This document shows, piece by piece, positions 1-7,704 of a stretch of DNA of 22,580 nt. Numbering within the stretch: the stretch's first letter is position 1; every line of letters begins with the position of its first letter. The notes beneath the pieces are model-generated. The model had not been told where the DNA came from. It was given only the letters and a program-made list of their open reading frames with translations, and searched no databases. A program made the translations under genes and the position numbers. Origin of the DNA: Methanotrichaceae archaeon (GTDB taxonomy: Archaea > Halobacteriota > Methanosarcinia > Methanotrichales > Methanotrichaceae). Location of the stretch: positions 3,783-26,362 of the forward strand of contig DUKF01000248.1 of NCBI GenBank assembly GCA_013329455.1. Direction: 5' to 3'.

Positions 1-2
1 AA

Positions 3-542
3 AGACCCGAGGTTGTCGCCGCCCTAGGCGCCCACATGACAGGCCTCGTCAAGACTGAGCCGATCGAGGAGATTCAGACGGGCCTCTGCGAGAAAGGATG
101 CATCCTCCTCGACGATCGGTGCACCATCGATCAGGTCGAGGGGTACAGGAGGGCTCTTGACGCCGGATTCGAGAGGATCGTCGTTACAATCACGGGGAGA
201 AGGGCCTTCGAATCCGAAGAGATTCGAAAGATGGCTTCAACTTCGGCTGGCAAGGGGCCAGTCATATTCGCGGTCCATAATCTCGGCGTCGCCGAGAATC
301 AGGCCGGCGTCTTGGCCGAAAATTGCGACGTGGTCTGGGCCTGCGCCTCGCGGCAGGTTCGAGAGGTCGTGGGCAGGCAAGCAAAGCTCCAGATCGGGAT
401 CTCGATACCTGTCTACGCTCTGACCGATCGAGGGAAGCGGCTGGTTCTTAATAGAGCGCTTCACTTCGAGTCGGCCCTCGTCATGCACAGGGCGACGCTT
501 CCCTACGGCCCCGAGGAGAAGCTGCCAGAACCTCTGGACTGA
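3..542 (+). CDS. Methanogenesis marker protein 8 (DUF2099), C-terminal part
   Basis: The reading frame is already open at the first base of the window, so this is the 3' part of a longer gene; an internal ATG at 36 is not the true start. The visible protein runs from an RPEVVAALGAH stretch through GLVKTEPIEEI, IFAVHNLGV-like (FAVHNLGVAE), WACASRQVREVVG and IPVYALTDRGKRLVL. This succession matches my memory of the DUF2099 family, called methanogenesis marker 8, which is nearly restricted to methanogens and has no firmly established biochemical role. Family members are roughly 270-290 residues, so about a third of the N-terminus lies upstream. Cysteines at CEKGC and in WACAS are visible and could bind metal, which is inference. 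The family assignment rests on recall of the pattern, not a search. Confidence 0.75.
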   Translation, partial: RPEVVAALGAHMTGLVKTEPIEEIQTGLCEKGCILLDDRCTIDQVEGYRRALDAGFERIVVTITGRRAFESEEIRKMASTSAGKGPVIFAVHNLGVAENQAGVLAENCDVVWACASRQVREVVGRQAKLQIGISIPVYALTDRGKRLVLNRALHFESALVMHRATLPYGPEEKLPEPLD

Positions 543-552
543 ATGGCCCCTG

Positions 553-562
553 AAAATATATC
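553..562 (+). promoter_or_regulatory. Putative TATA box for the secreted-protein gene
   Basis: The AT-rich AAAATATATC lies about 55-60 nt before the likely start codon. An archaeal start site about 25 nt downstream would leave a leader of roughly 30 nt containing the AGGTGA ribosome site at 605-610. Confidence 0.35.
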
Positions 563-615
563 GTGATCTTTTCGATGAAATAAAAATTTTGGCAGGATAA
601 AATCAGGTGATGGAA

Positions 616-1185
616 ATGATGAACAAGATAATAATATCTTCAGCTTGTGCGGTATTCCTCCTCTTTTTCGCGGTCGTTGGAGCCTTTGCTTTGCCCGAAA
701 TTCCCTTTTCTGCAGTGCTGGATTGCTCAGATGCGAACTCGGGCGCTGAAATATCCTTCCTCTTCGTCCAGGAGGGGGAGAACGGAACCTTTGTCGACGA
801 AGGGGATGGGAATTACACCCTCACCATCAAGGCGAAGCCTTACACCGTCTACTTCTCGGACCGGCCTTACACCATCGCGGGCTCGATCTCCACTGGAGAG
901 TTCGTGGACGGGTTCGACTGGACAGTTCCACCGAACGCGGCTGTCGTCGTCATCGGTGGGACTGAGGAGGAGAACGTGGTAATCGTCCAGCTTAGAAATC
1001 CCAGGTACTCTGAGGATGAGGGAACGCTTCGTTATTCGGCGACGATCATCGGCGATTACGGGGCCGAGGGGCTCAGCTACTATGAGCTGCTGAGAGACGA
1101 TTCGATCCCCCAGGAGTTCGGCGCGGTCTCGATCTACATTGACACCGAGATAGTGAACCCCCAGATTACCGACGCCGTAACCTAG
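616..1185 (+). CDS. Small secreted protein of unknown function
   Basis: The protein has a typical signal peptide: a Lys followed by a hydrophobic stretch (IIISSACAVFLLFFAVVGAFA), with likely cleavage after AFA. The mature part is acidic and beta-rich. Motifs such as YTVYFSDRPYTIAGSIST, WTVPPNAAVVV and VIVQLRNPRYSEDEGTLRYS resemble a conserved secreted family I have seen in bacteria and archaea without an assigned function (TVYFSDRP...G...F...PPNA...L.NPR...L.Y). The start is ambiguous among GTG 607, ATG 610, ATG 616 and ATG 619. AGGTGA at 605-610 is a good Shine-Dalgarno for 616 or 619 and too close for the first two, so 616 is chosen. The protein is about 189 residues. It probably acts outside the membrane. 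It is convergent with the GHMP kinase gene. Confidence 0.7.
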   Translation: MMNKIIISSACAVFLLFFAVVGAFALPEIPFSAVLDCSDANSGAEISFLFVQEGENGTFVDEGDGNYTLTIKAKPYTVYFSDRPYTIAGSISTGEFVDGFDWTVPPNAAVVVIGGTEEENVVIVQLRNPRYSEDEGTLRYSATIIGDYGAEGLSYYELLRDDSIPQEFGAVSIYIDTEIVNPQITDAVT

Positions 1186-1276
1186 ACCAACGTGAAGTGA
1201 GAGCTTAGAGCTTCAAAATGGGATCGGGCCGACGACCGCAATATTCCAACCTAAAAGGCCTGCGAGATCGGATCGT

Positions 1277-2353
1277 CTACCCGATCCGTTCGATCTTCAG
1301 CCCGACGTTATCGACCTTTGTAGATATCGCGACCTTCAGGCCCATCGGCGCGAGGAGTTTTGTCATCTCCTCCTCGGTCCGCTCGGTGACGACGGCGATC
1401 GACGGTCCGACAGAGCTCATCCCGACGAACTCAAGGCCCGCCTCCCGAAGGCTGTTCATATGCTGGTATATCTCAAAGCCGTGGTGCTCCACCTCGGCCC
1501 GCTTCGATCCCCGAAACTCGATCTCCCAGATGACGTCTCCAATCTTACGAAGGTCTTCCCGCTCAAGGGCCGGGATCAGGTCCATCAAAAGAAAATAGGC
1601 CTTAAGCTCTCTGTCTTGGTAGTCGAGGTTTCGGGCCCTGTTCATCAGAAGGTCGAACTCCTCTCTGCCAGAGGATGAGACGGAGCTCTCGGGGATGATT
1701 ACAAAGACGTTCTTTCCTTCCGCGAACTCGTGGTGGTAGGCGAGCGCCAGCTCGTCGCCCATCACCGCCATCCCGCCGTAGGTCACGGCGGCAGGTCCAA
1801 CACCGGTCTCAAAGCCGAGGGTGACCCTGCCGTCCTCGGTCTCCTCGACGTAGTTGTTTCCGATCAAAAGGCGGATCTCTTCTCTCGTCAGGGGTGAGCC
1901 GACCGCCTCGTTCATGGCGTGGCCCAGGGCCACGAGGACTGAGCCCGTGGACCCAAGGCCCACGTGCTTTTGCTCGTGGTCCCTGACCTTGATCTTGAAG
2001 CCGCCATCGTAGCCGACCGTCTTTTTGAATACTTCGACGAAATGGCGGATGATCGGCTCTCTGGAATAGTCGACGACTGTCTTGTCGGGGGTGCACTCCA
2101 CCTCGGCAAAGCAGCGGATCTGGAGGGCAAAGCCCACACCGCCGCCGCCGGGCCTGTTCGGAGCAAAGCGGTTCATGTCAAGGACGGTGAGATGGATCCT
2201 CCCCGGGGTTGTCGCCCTGACCATTCCCTCGATCGGTGTAAGGTAGCGGGACTTTTCGATCTCCAGGGTGTTGACGTTCTCGCCCGGGGAGAAGGGGTTG
2301 AACTCGTACTCCACTAGGTCCAGGTCCCCACCGCGGATCTTCATCGTGGGCAT
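1277..2353 (-). CDS. GHMP-family kinase, beta-RFAP synthase-like
   Basis: The protein shows GHMP-superfamily features: a PGRIHLTVLDM beta-strand region near residue 50, a Gly-rich PGGGGVGFAL segment, and the phosphate-binding loop HVGLGSTGSVLVALGHA near residue 130. A later GMSSVGPSIAVV strand near the C-terminus fits the fold. The combination RIHLT.(I/L)DM and the helix YFLLMDLIPALEREDL resembles archaeal beta-ribofuranosylaminobenzene 5'-phosphate synthase (COG1907). That enzyme condenses p-hydroxybenzoate or p-aminobenzoate with PRPP for methanopterin synthesis. It lacks the usual compact N-terminus: about 45 residues precede the first GHMP strand, so it may be a paralogue with another substrate. 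AGGAGG at 2365-2370 lies only 2 nt from ATG 2362 but 11 nt from ATG 2353, so 2353 is preferred; 2362 remains possible. Confidence 0.7.
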   Translation of the reverse strand: MPTMKIRGGDLDLVEYEFNPFSPGENVNTLEIEKSRYLTPIEGMVRATTPGRIHLTVLDMNRFAPNRPGGGGVGFALQIRCFAEVECTPDKTVVDYSREPIIRHFVEVFKKTVGYDGGFKIKVRDHEQKHVGLGSTGSVLVALGHAMNEAVGSPLTREEIRLLIGNNYVEETEDGRVTLGFETGVGPAAVTYGGMAVMGDELALAYHHEFAEGKNVFVIIPESSVSSSGREEFDLLMNRARNLDYQDRELKAYFLLMDLIPALEREDLRKIGDVIWEIEFRGSKRAEVEHHGFEIYQHMNSLREAGLEFVGMSSVGPSIAVVTERTEEEMTKLLAPMGLKVAISTKVDNVGLKIERIG

Positions 2354-2599
2354 ATCTTGCATTTCCTCCTATCTTTTCGTCCCTCCGAACGAGGGCTCAT
2401 TTTTCTTGCCACACTTTCCTGACCCTCGCCCGTAGCCGTCTTCAGAGATAAGGTCGCCTCCTCGAGCCATGGATGCCACCCCTGCGCCGAGAGCGCTACG
2501 GACTCCGACGCATCGCCCTTCCAGAACATTGGTATCACATTTGACTCCTCGCCGTTTTGCAGATTGAATAAATATCAAACTCAGTGGGCAAAATTGTAT

Positions 2600-3619
2600 T
2601 CAACACTGCTGTGTATCTCTGAGAATTTCATAAGCTTTCAGAGCCTCGTTGTTGGCACTACTTGCCTTTTTCAGGTTTTCTTCTTTATCCCTCAATTTGG
2701 ATAGATCGTAGTATGCAACCCCGAGTTTGTTCTGAGTCGCAGCGTAATCGTACGGGTACTTATCGAAGGTGAAGACTTTCAGAGCCTCGTTGTAAGCCTC
2801 AATCGCCCTGTTCAAGTTTTCTTCTCCGTTCCTGACCTCGGCGAGGTCATAGTATGCAACTGCGAGGTTGTGTTGGGTTGCAGCGTAATCGTATGGGTAC
2901 TTATCGAAAGTGCGGACTTTCAGAGCCTCGTTGTAAGCCTCAATCGCCCTGTCCAGATTTGCTTCTCTGTCCCCGACTTCAGCGAGGTCATAGTGTGCAA
3001 CCCCAAGGTCGTTCTGGGTCGCAGCGTATTCATATGGGTACTTATCGAAAGTGCGGACTTTCAGAGCCTCATTGTAAGCCTCAGTCGCCCTGTCCAGATT
3101 TGCTTCTCTGTCCCTGACCTCGGCGAGGCGCCTGCAGGCAATCCCTAAGCTGTTCTGGGTTGCAGCGTAATCGTATGGGTGCCCATCGATGGTAAAGATT
3201 TTCAGAGCCTCATTGTAAGACTCGATTGTCATATTCAGGTTTTCTTCCTCTTCCCTGATCTCGGCGAGGTACCTATAGGCAATACCAAGATTGTTCTGGG
3301 TCGCAGCGTAATTGTATGAGTTCTCATCGATGGTAAAGATTTTCAGAGCTTCGTTGTAGGCCTCAATCGCCCTGTCCAGGTTTGTTTCTCTGTCCTTTAC
3401 CTTGGATAGCTCGTAATAAGCTACACCCAGATCAAATTTAGCGTTTGCGTATTCGCCGGGCGAACGGGTTAGCGACAGATTTGCCAACTGGAATTCGTAC
3501 TCGGCAATATCTTCTTCGTAATCTAAATACTCTTCAGCACCTACAATCCCCGAGAAAGTTGATATAAGTACTAAAAATATTAATATTCCATAGAAGCTTT
3601 TCGCACGCAAAAATGCCAT
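2600..3619 (-). CDS. Exported protein of tandem 47-residue TPR-like repeats
   Basis: An N-terminal signal sequence (positively charged MAFLRAK, then hydrophobic FYGILIFLVLISTFSGIVGA) is followed by about six tandem repeats of 47 residues. Each has the pattern (N)xLGxAYYxLAEVRDxExNLxRAIEAYNEALK followed by a linker such as VRTFDKYPYDYAATQ. The AY..LAE and AIEAYNEALK helices are characteristic of tetratricopeptide repeats, here with an extended linker. TPRs usually mediate protein binding, so this is probably an extracytoplasmic scaffold; the partner is unknown. The last repeat diverges (KKASSANNEALKAYEIL). The start at 3619 is supported by AGAGG 7 nt upstream. The repeat units are nearly identical at DNA level, which implies recent expansion. 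No neighbour on the same strand is close enough to form an obvious operon. Confidence 0.8.
   Translation of the reverse strand: MAFLRAKSFYGILIFLVLISTFSGIVGAEEYLDYEEDIAEYEFQLANLSLTRSPGEYANAKFDLGVAYYELSKVKDRETNLDRAIEAYNEALKIFTIDENSYNYAATQNNLGIAYRYLAEIREEEENLNMTIESYNEALKIFTIDGHPYDYAATQNSLGIACRRLAEVRDREANLDRATEAYNEALKVRTFDKYPYEYAATQNDLGVAHYDLAEVGDREANLDRAIEAYNEALKVRTFDKYPYDYAATQHNLAVAYYDLAEVRNGEENLNRAIEAYNEALKVFTFDKYPYDYAATQNKLGVAYYDLSKLRDKEENLKKASSANNEALKAYEILRDTQQC
2734..3440 (-). repeat. 141-bp tandem repeat array inside the TPR gene
   Basis: The segment containing GCAGCGTAaTCgTAtGGGTACTTATCGAa recurs with a constant period of 141 bp, with copies near 2738, 2879, 3020, 3161 and 3302. Each unit encodes one 47-residue repeat. 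The copies near 2879 and 3020 are the most alike. Confidence 0.75.
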
Positions 3620-4009
3620 CTTACAACCTCTTAGTGCAGCTGTTCCTCTACACTACTGGCTAAATGTAGACTAGTGCTTAATATATTTTATCCTCTACAG
3701 ACTTTTCGAAACCTTATTCGAGGCGGTATGCAGAATGTGATGTAAAAATATGATTTTCCAGACCCACTGAAAAATGATCTATAAGTTTAAGGATGGCTAC
3801 CCAAGCCTTCTTTGGATCCCATGAGATGGCAGCTGTAGCAATAACAGCATATAATCTCATTCTACTGGGAAACCAGGTTGACTGAACGTCTGTTAATATT
3901 AAAATTATGTCCCGGCCGTGAACTGGCAAATCATCGTTTGTTACAGCTTCGTTTGTTACAGCCCGGCCACGGTTGATCGCGAAACACCTGGTAAGTCTCA
4001 CTTACTCTT
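3620..4009. other. Gene-poor interval
   Basis: I see no convincing gene. A minus-strand open frame at 3714-4001 has no recognisable domain, no Shine-Dalgarno and poor composition. The interval contains AT-rich DNA upstream of the TPR gene (3660-3700), a probable promoter region for that gene. It also holds a perfect two-copy 14-bp tandem direct repeat (TCGTTTGTTACAGC at 3934 and 3949). Confidence 0.5.
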
Positions 4010-4510
4010 TCACGTCCAAACCGAAAATATCTCGAGTTCTCCCGAATCCGTGGGAGTCGTCAGGAAGCTCACCGCAAGATACGCCACCGTTCCGAGGATG
4101 AGGCCGACGGCAACCAGGTGTATCGTGGGATTGCCGTAGAAGTTCCTGGCCACAATGGCGACGAAGGAGTAGGGGAGGCGTCGGCTCCGGGAGGGGGTGG
4201 GCAGATGTCGTTCAGTATTCTGGATGCGGCAAGTCTCGATGGGAACGGCCTCAGAAGGAATAAAGGATGAAGATCGCCTTCGTGTTTGGCCTTTTTCCCC
4301 TGCTCGTGGAGTTGAGCGCGAGAAGGGAGGGGCTCATGGTCAGGAGGAATATTATCGAGGTGACCAGGATCATCGATCTTCCGTTCCCCGTCCAAAGGAT
4401 TCATCTGTTGAAGTGTGGGCAGAGAAGGCTAAAAAGGGTTAGATGTGGTCACCACAAACCGAGTCGATTGCGGCAGGATCTTGGAGATTCCATCGAGGCA
4501 GCGTTGTTGT
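4010..4510 (-). pseudogene. Decayed sodium:solute symporter (C-terminal remnant)
   Basis: On the minus strand, 4010-4177 encodes SFVAIVARNFYGNPTIH then LVAVGLILGTVAYLAVSFLT and stops at 4010-4012. This aligns without gaps to the C-terminal helix region of the intact symporter at 6274-7704 (ASIVLWHFYANSMIHPVMIG, LVVGTVAYVGVSMFTQP). Upstream homology continues weakly in other frames: GRSMILVTSIIFLLTMSPSL near 4315-4385 resembles DDRVLILTRVVGVLIIAISA, and FVVTTS near 4440-4458 resembles VLVTTT. The spacing between these islands roughly matches the intact gene (about 238 versus 228 nt). Stops and frame changes interrupt it, so it cannot make a transporter. The 4010-4177 part is secure; the rest is tentative. 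Confidence 0.65.
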
Positions 4511-4544
4511 GCAGGCCTTATCGGGACGAGTTAAAGGGATCGAT

Positions 4545-4964
4545 TCAGATATTTTTGATCCCCGTCGCCTTTCTCCTCACCAAATCCATCAAACCATCGA
4601 GGGTGCGACATTCGTTGATCTCCTCGGCGGTGATGAAAAGGTCGAGGTCAGAGCCTCTCTTGACGAAGGCTGCCGGATATTTCGCATTTATCTGAGGATA
4701 TAGCTTCAAAAATTCGTCTTTGTGCAGGAACTCCACAGGCGTGTCCAGGCCTGAGATGAGGCCCTTCCACTCCCTTTTCATCCCCATGTTGCCGTAAGTG
4801 AGCCCACACAGATTACACTCGTAGGTCTCTGGCGCAACGATTTTTTGGACGTAATCCTTGGCCGTGCTCAGAATGCCGCTGTCTGCATTGTAGACGAAGA
4901 TGATCGACGCATCTTTCGCTACATACTTTTTCTCTTCCGGACCGTCTCCTCGATCAGGGGGCAT
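4545..4964 (-). CDS. Small conserved CxxC protein, function unknown
   Basis: The encoded protein is about 139 residues with SIIFVYNADSGILSTAKDY, then YECNLCGLTYGNMGMKREWK and a PVEFLHKDEFLKLYP segment. I recognise this as a family of short conserved hypothetical proteins in bacteria and archaea, often with VFVYNADSG...KI.(S/A)P.TY.C.LC.LTYG...M..EWK, but no function is established to my knowledge. The C-N-L-C pair could bind metal or be redox active (inference). The protein is soluble with no signal peptide. The start is not well fixed: ATG 4964 has no visible Shine-Dalgarno. Immediately upstream lies the octamer cluster at 5011-5057. The symporter remnant lies directly downstream. Confidence 0.7.
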   Translation of the reverse strand: MPPDRGDGPEEKKYVAKDASIIFVYNADSGILSTAKDYVQKIVAPETYECNLCGLTYGNMGMKREWKGLISGLDTPVEFLHKDEFLKLYPQINAKYPAAFVKRGSDLDLFITAEEINECRTLDGLMDLVRRKATGIKNI

Positions 4965-5010
4965 TGTATGAAATAATCTTGTATGATACTAGTCGTTTAT
5001 CCCCGATTGT

Positions 5011-5057
5011 GGCCAATTGGTCAAGTGGCGTGGTCAATTGGTCAATTTGTCAATTGG
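5011..5057. repeat. Cluster of five GGTCAATT-like octamers
   Basis: Reading the plus strand, the units are GGCCAATT, GGTCAAGT, a 5-nt gap (GGCGT), then GGTCAATT, GGTCAATT, TGTCAATT and a final GG. The units sit on an 8-bp period within each block. The cluster lies 47-93 bp upstream of the CxxC gene start and just past the 3' end of the prenyltransferase gene, so an operator for the former is possible. Confidence 0.6.
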
Positions 5058-5073
5058 ACTCGAATGGGCACCC

Positions 5074-5961
5074 TCATAAGAGCACGCCCAAAAGGTAAGC
5101 GACGCAGCCCCACTGCATCGTCAGGAATGTCCACTTCTTCAACCTGAATATCCTCTCTCTCGACTGATCCTTCATCAGCCCCTTCGAGATGAGGGCGTAG
5201 GAGGCCACGGGCACGAGGATCATTAGGAGAAACAGGCGGTCTCCATAAAGCCTGGGGTCGATCATCGCGAAGAAGGGGAGGGGGTCGAGCACCATTATCA
5301 GGCCGTAGAGAAGAACCGACGCCTCTGCAGCTCTTCTCACGCCGAACCTGGTGGGGAAGGTATCGATCCCCAGGGCTCGGTCACCCTCAACGTCGCCGAT
5401 GTCCAGCATGATCTCGAATGCCACGACGACGATGAAGCCCATCATGGCGAAGTAAAGGATCAGGGGTTCGAGCACGGCATCGGAGATGAGCGAACCGAGA
5501 AAGACCGTGGCCACATACGAATAGGCGATCAGGACGTTCTTGAGCAGGATCAACCTCTTCAGGCCCAGGCTGTAGAGGACGAAAAGGGGGGTGCTCACCA
5601 GAACCAGGAATTGGGCAATCGGATTCAGAAACGACGATAGGAGAAGGGCAAAAGTGTAGGAGACCAGCGCCGTCAAGAGGGCGGCCCTTCTGGGAAGCGA
5701 CCCCGTGACCAGGGGCCGGTCGAGCCTGGAGTTTTTCATGTCAACTTCGAAGTCACGATAATCGTTGAAGGCGAAGGATCCGGTCGCAACCAGGAAGACG
5801 ATCACGGAGGCGACCAGGTATTCCGGCCCAAAGCCGTCGAGGTCGTTTGAGAGGACCCCGGAGAGTGGAACTCCCAGGGCTATGAAGAAGGAATAGTCCA
5901 GCCTGATCATCCCAGAAAAAGATTTGACGATATTTGCCGTCATCATCTTGCCAGCACCCAT
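5074..5961 (-). CDS. UbiA-family prenyltransferase
   Basis: This is an integral membrane enzyme with about nine hydrophobic helices. The two Asp-rich motifs of the UbiA superfamily are present: FNDYRDFEVDMKNSRLDRP near residues 65-83 and LDIGDVEGDRALGIDTFPTR near residues 188-208. These bind the Mg-diphosphate of a prenyl donor. The second motif followed by FGVRRA resembles archaeal digeranylgeranylglyceryl phosphate synthases of ether-lipid synthesis. A role in methanophenazine or another isoprenoid is equally possible; the acceptor cannot be read from sequence. Candidate starts are GTG 5967, ATG 5961 and ATG 5946/5943. A TTTAA-containing TATA-like element near 5983-5992 would put the transcript start close to 5961, suggesting a leaderless message, so 5961 is used. 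The length of about 295 residues is normal for the family. Confidence 0.85.
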   Translation of the reverse strand: MGAGKMMTANIVKSFSGMIRLDYSFFIALGVPLSGVLSNDLDGFGPEYLVASVIVFLVATGSFAFNDYRDFEVDMKNSRLDRPLVTGSLPRRAALLTALVSYTFALLLSSFLNPIAQFLVLVSTPLFVLYSLGLKRLILLKNVLIAYSYVATVFLGSLISDAVLEPLILYFAMMGFIVVVAFEIMLDIGDVEGDRALGIDTFPTRFGVRRAAEASVLLYGLIMVLDPLPFFAMIDPRLYGDRLFLLMILVPVASYALISKGLMKDQSRERIFRLKKWTFLTMQWGCVAYLLGVLL

Positions 5962-5967
5962 GATCAC

Positions 5968-6273
5968 AGATCGGGATGGATCGGTTAAACTTTTTTCCGA
6001 GTTTGGAGCTTAATCTCGGTTTCGAAGTACCGTCCCATTATAGACGTCGTCTTCCCGGCCGAACTGCTCGAACTGCTCAAAGGGAGATCCTCAGTAGCAT
6101 GGAAGCTCGTGGATCGTGCATGCCGCCACATCTCCCCGATAAACCAGATGGTGGCATCTTTGGCCGCTCGGCTTGAGGATCATAGAATCGGGGTCGATCC
6201 CCGGTCTTGTAACTTGTGACCGGGGTTTGAGAGTTGGAGGGCGACATCCTCGATTCGCCCCCCCTCTTTCCCT
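5968..6273. other. Intergenic region between prenyltransferase and symporter
   Basis: No gene is supported. A plus-strand frame without any ATG, GTG or TTG near its beginning is open from about 5986 to 6215, but I recognise no family. The interval contains the prenyltransferase promoter region (AT-rich 5983-5992) and the hairpins at 6189-6225 downstream of the symporter. Confidence 0.5.
6189..6225 (-). terminator. GC-rich hairpin(s) after the symporter gene
   Basis: CCCCGGTC at 6199-6206 and GACCGGGG at 6218-6225 form a perfect 8-bp stem with an 11-nt loop. CGGGG at 6189-6193 can instead pair with CCCCG at 6199-6203. The two pairings share CCCCG and are mutually exclusive. The location, about 50 nt past the symporter stop, fits a transcript 3' end or stability element; there is no long T tract. 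Confidence 0.4.
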
Positions 6274-7704
6274 TTACTTCTGTCTCCCCTCAGGTTGGGG
6301 CGACTGAAGAAGGGTTGAAGGCTGGGTAAACATGCTGACGCCCACGTAGGCGACCGTCCCGACGACGAGTCCGATCATCACCGGGTGTATCATGGAGTTT
6401 GCGTAGAAGTGCCAGAGGACTATCGAGGCGAAGGTGGCGACGAGTCCCGAGACAAATCCCTTCGAGGTCCCACGATCCCAGTAGAGGCCGAATATCAGAG
6501 GAATGAAGACGCAGCATGCGATCACCCCCATGCTCAGGGAGACGAGCGGCACTATCAGCTCCGGGACGTTTCGGGCCATCAGCGCAGAGATTGCGATGAT
6601 CAGAACCCCCACGACCCTCGTCAGAATGAGGACCCGGTCGTCGGGTATCTCCGGACGCAGGAACCGGAGGGTGTCTGCGGTGAGGGCGGTGGTCGTCACC
6701 AAAACTATGGCGCTGATCGTTGACATCGCCGCAGATATCGCCGCCAGAAGGATGATCGCATCAAAGCCCGGCGGAAGGAGCGATGTGGCAACGAAAGGTA
6801 TGAGGGTGTCGGGGCTCTTGATGAAAGGCGCAAGCTCCTCTGGGCTGAAGACACCGTAAGCGAGAATCCCGATCGAGAAGATACAAAATGCATATATCGA
6901 GATCGCAAGCGGACCGTAGATTCCGGCGAACCGGACCACCCGTTTGTCTTTCGCAGAGAAGATCATGATGAGGAGGTCTGGAAGCGCAAGAAGACCGAGG
7001 CTTATCGAGAAGGCCGTTCCCACCGTCTTCTGCCAGGGAACGAGGTCTCCGCTCATGCTGGTGACGGCCGCGGGGATGTTCGCCCAGATCTCGGTTCCGC
7101 CGCCGTTGTAGAGGAGGGTCGCGTAGAGGAGGATCGCTCCACCGACCATTATGATCCCCTGGATGAAGCTGATCCAGAGGATGGCGGGTAGACCCCCTAT
7201 GGCGTAGTAGATCGTTACGATTACGACAGCGATCAGGAGGCCCTGGACGTAGGGGATCCCGAGCAGTCCCTCGAAGAGGTGGGCGCACCCCTTGAAGATC
7301 GCGATCAGGTAGACGGTGTACATCACAAGCATTATCATCGCCAGGAGGATCCTGCCACTCGGCGATCCGTACCTTCGCTCCAGAAGCTGGGGCACGGTCT
7401 TGGCGTCGTAGGATTTCGCCATCGCCCAGATCCGGGGCGCGATCAGCCAGGCGATGCAGGCGAAGGCGACGTGCATGAAGGTCGCCCAGATTACCCAGGG
7501 AAAGCCGGCGATGAGGCCGTACCCGCCACCGCCGAGGAACGAGGCCGCGCTGAAGTAGGCGGCGGTGAAGGCGATCCCGATCACGGCAGGGTACATGATG
7601 TTGCGGTCAGAGATGACGAATCCCGAAAAGGTTCCCTGCCGGAGCTTTATCGATAGGATCACGATGACGGCAACGTAAGCCACGAGGAGGATCTGGTTAA
7701 GCAT
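6274..7704 (-). CDS. Sodium:solute symporter (SSS family)
   Basis: This 476-residue protein has about 13 transmembrane helices and the look of the SSF/SSS family (Na+-coupled uptake). Features include SDRNIMYPAVIGIAFTAAYF followed by SAASFLGGGGYGLIAGFPWV near residues 30-70, YYAIGGLPAILWISFIQGII near 165-185, and AAISAAMSTISAIVLVTTTA near 320-340. The substrate cannot be deduced; acetate or another organic anion is conceivable in an aceticlastic methanogen, but that is inference. GAGGAG lies 5 nt before ATG 7704. Its first 8 nt overlap the end of the 32-residue accessory gene, so the two are translationally coupled. A decayed paralogue fragment lies about 1.8 kb away (4010-4510). The C-terminus ends in a short polar tail. 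Confidence 0.9.
   Translation of the reverse strand: MLNQILLVAYVAVIVILSIKLRQGTFSGFVISDRNIMYPAVIGIAFTAAYFSAASFLGGGGYGLIAGFPWVIWATFMHVAFACIAWLIAPRIWAMAKSYDAKTVPQLLERRYGSPSGRILLAMIMLVMYTVYLIAIFKGCAHLFEGLLGIPYVQGLLIAVVIVTIYYAIGGLPAILWISFIQGIIMVGGAILLYATLLYNGGGTEIWANIPAAVTSMSGDLVPWQKTVGTAFSISLGLLALPDLLIMIFSAKDKRVVRFAGIYGPLAISIYAFCIFSIGILAYGVFSPEELAPFIKSPDTLIPFVATSLLPPGFDAIILLAAISAAMSTISAIVLVTTTALTADTLRFLRPEIPDDRVLILTRVVGVLIIAISALMARNVPELIVPLVSLSMGVIACCVFIPLIFGLYWDRGTSKGFVSGLVATFASIVLWHFYANSMIHPVMIGLVVGTVAYVGVSMFTQPSTLLQSPQPEGRQK

Noticed and set aside
2369..2578. Minus-strand open frames between the GHMP kinase and the TPR gene
   Set aside because: Overlapping short frames with low-complexity Gly/Lys/Arg composition and no recognisable motif; more likely leader or spacer.
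3714..4001. Minus-strand 95-codon open frame
   Set aside because: No domain, no Shine-Dalgarno, and it includes a short tandem repeat (AVTNEAVTND), so it is probably not a gene.
4197..4442. Plus-strand open frames across the symporter remnant
   Set aside because: They are antisense to sequence that still shows symporter homology and have no domain of their own.
5986..6215. Plus-strand open frame reading IIDVVFPAELLELLKGRSSV and on, to a TGA near 6215
   Set aside because: No ATG, GTG or TTG near its beginning, no ribosome site and no family I recognise; a ~75-codon open frame is expected by chance in GC-rich DNA.
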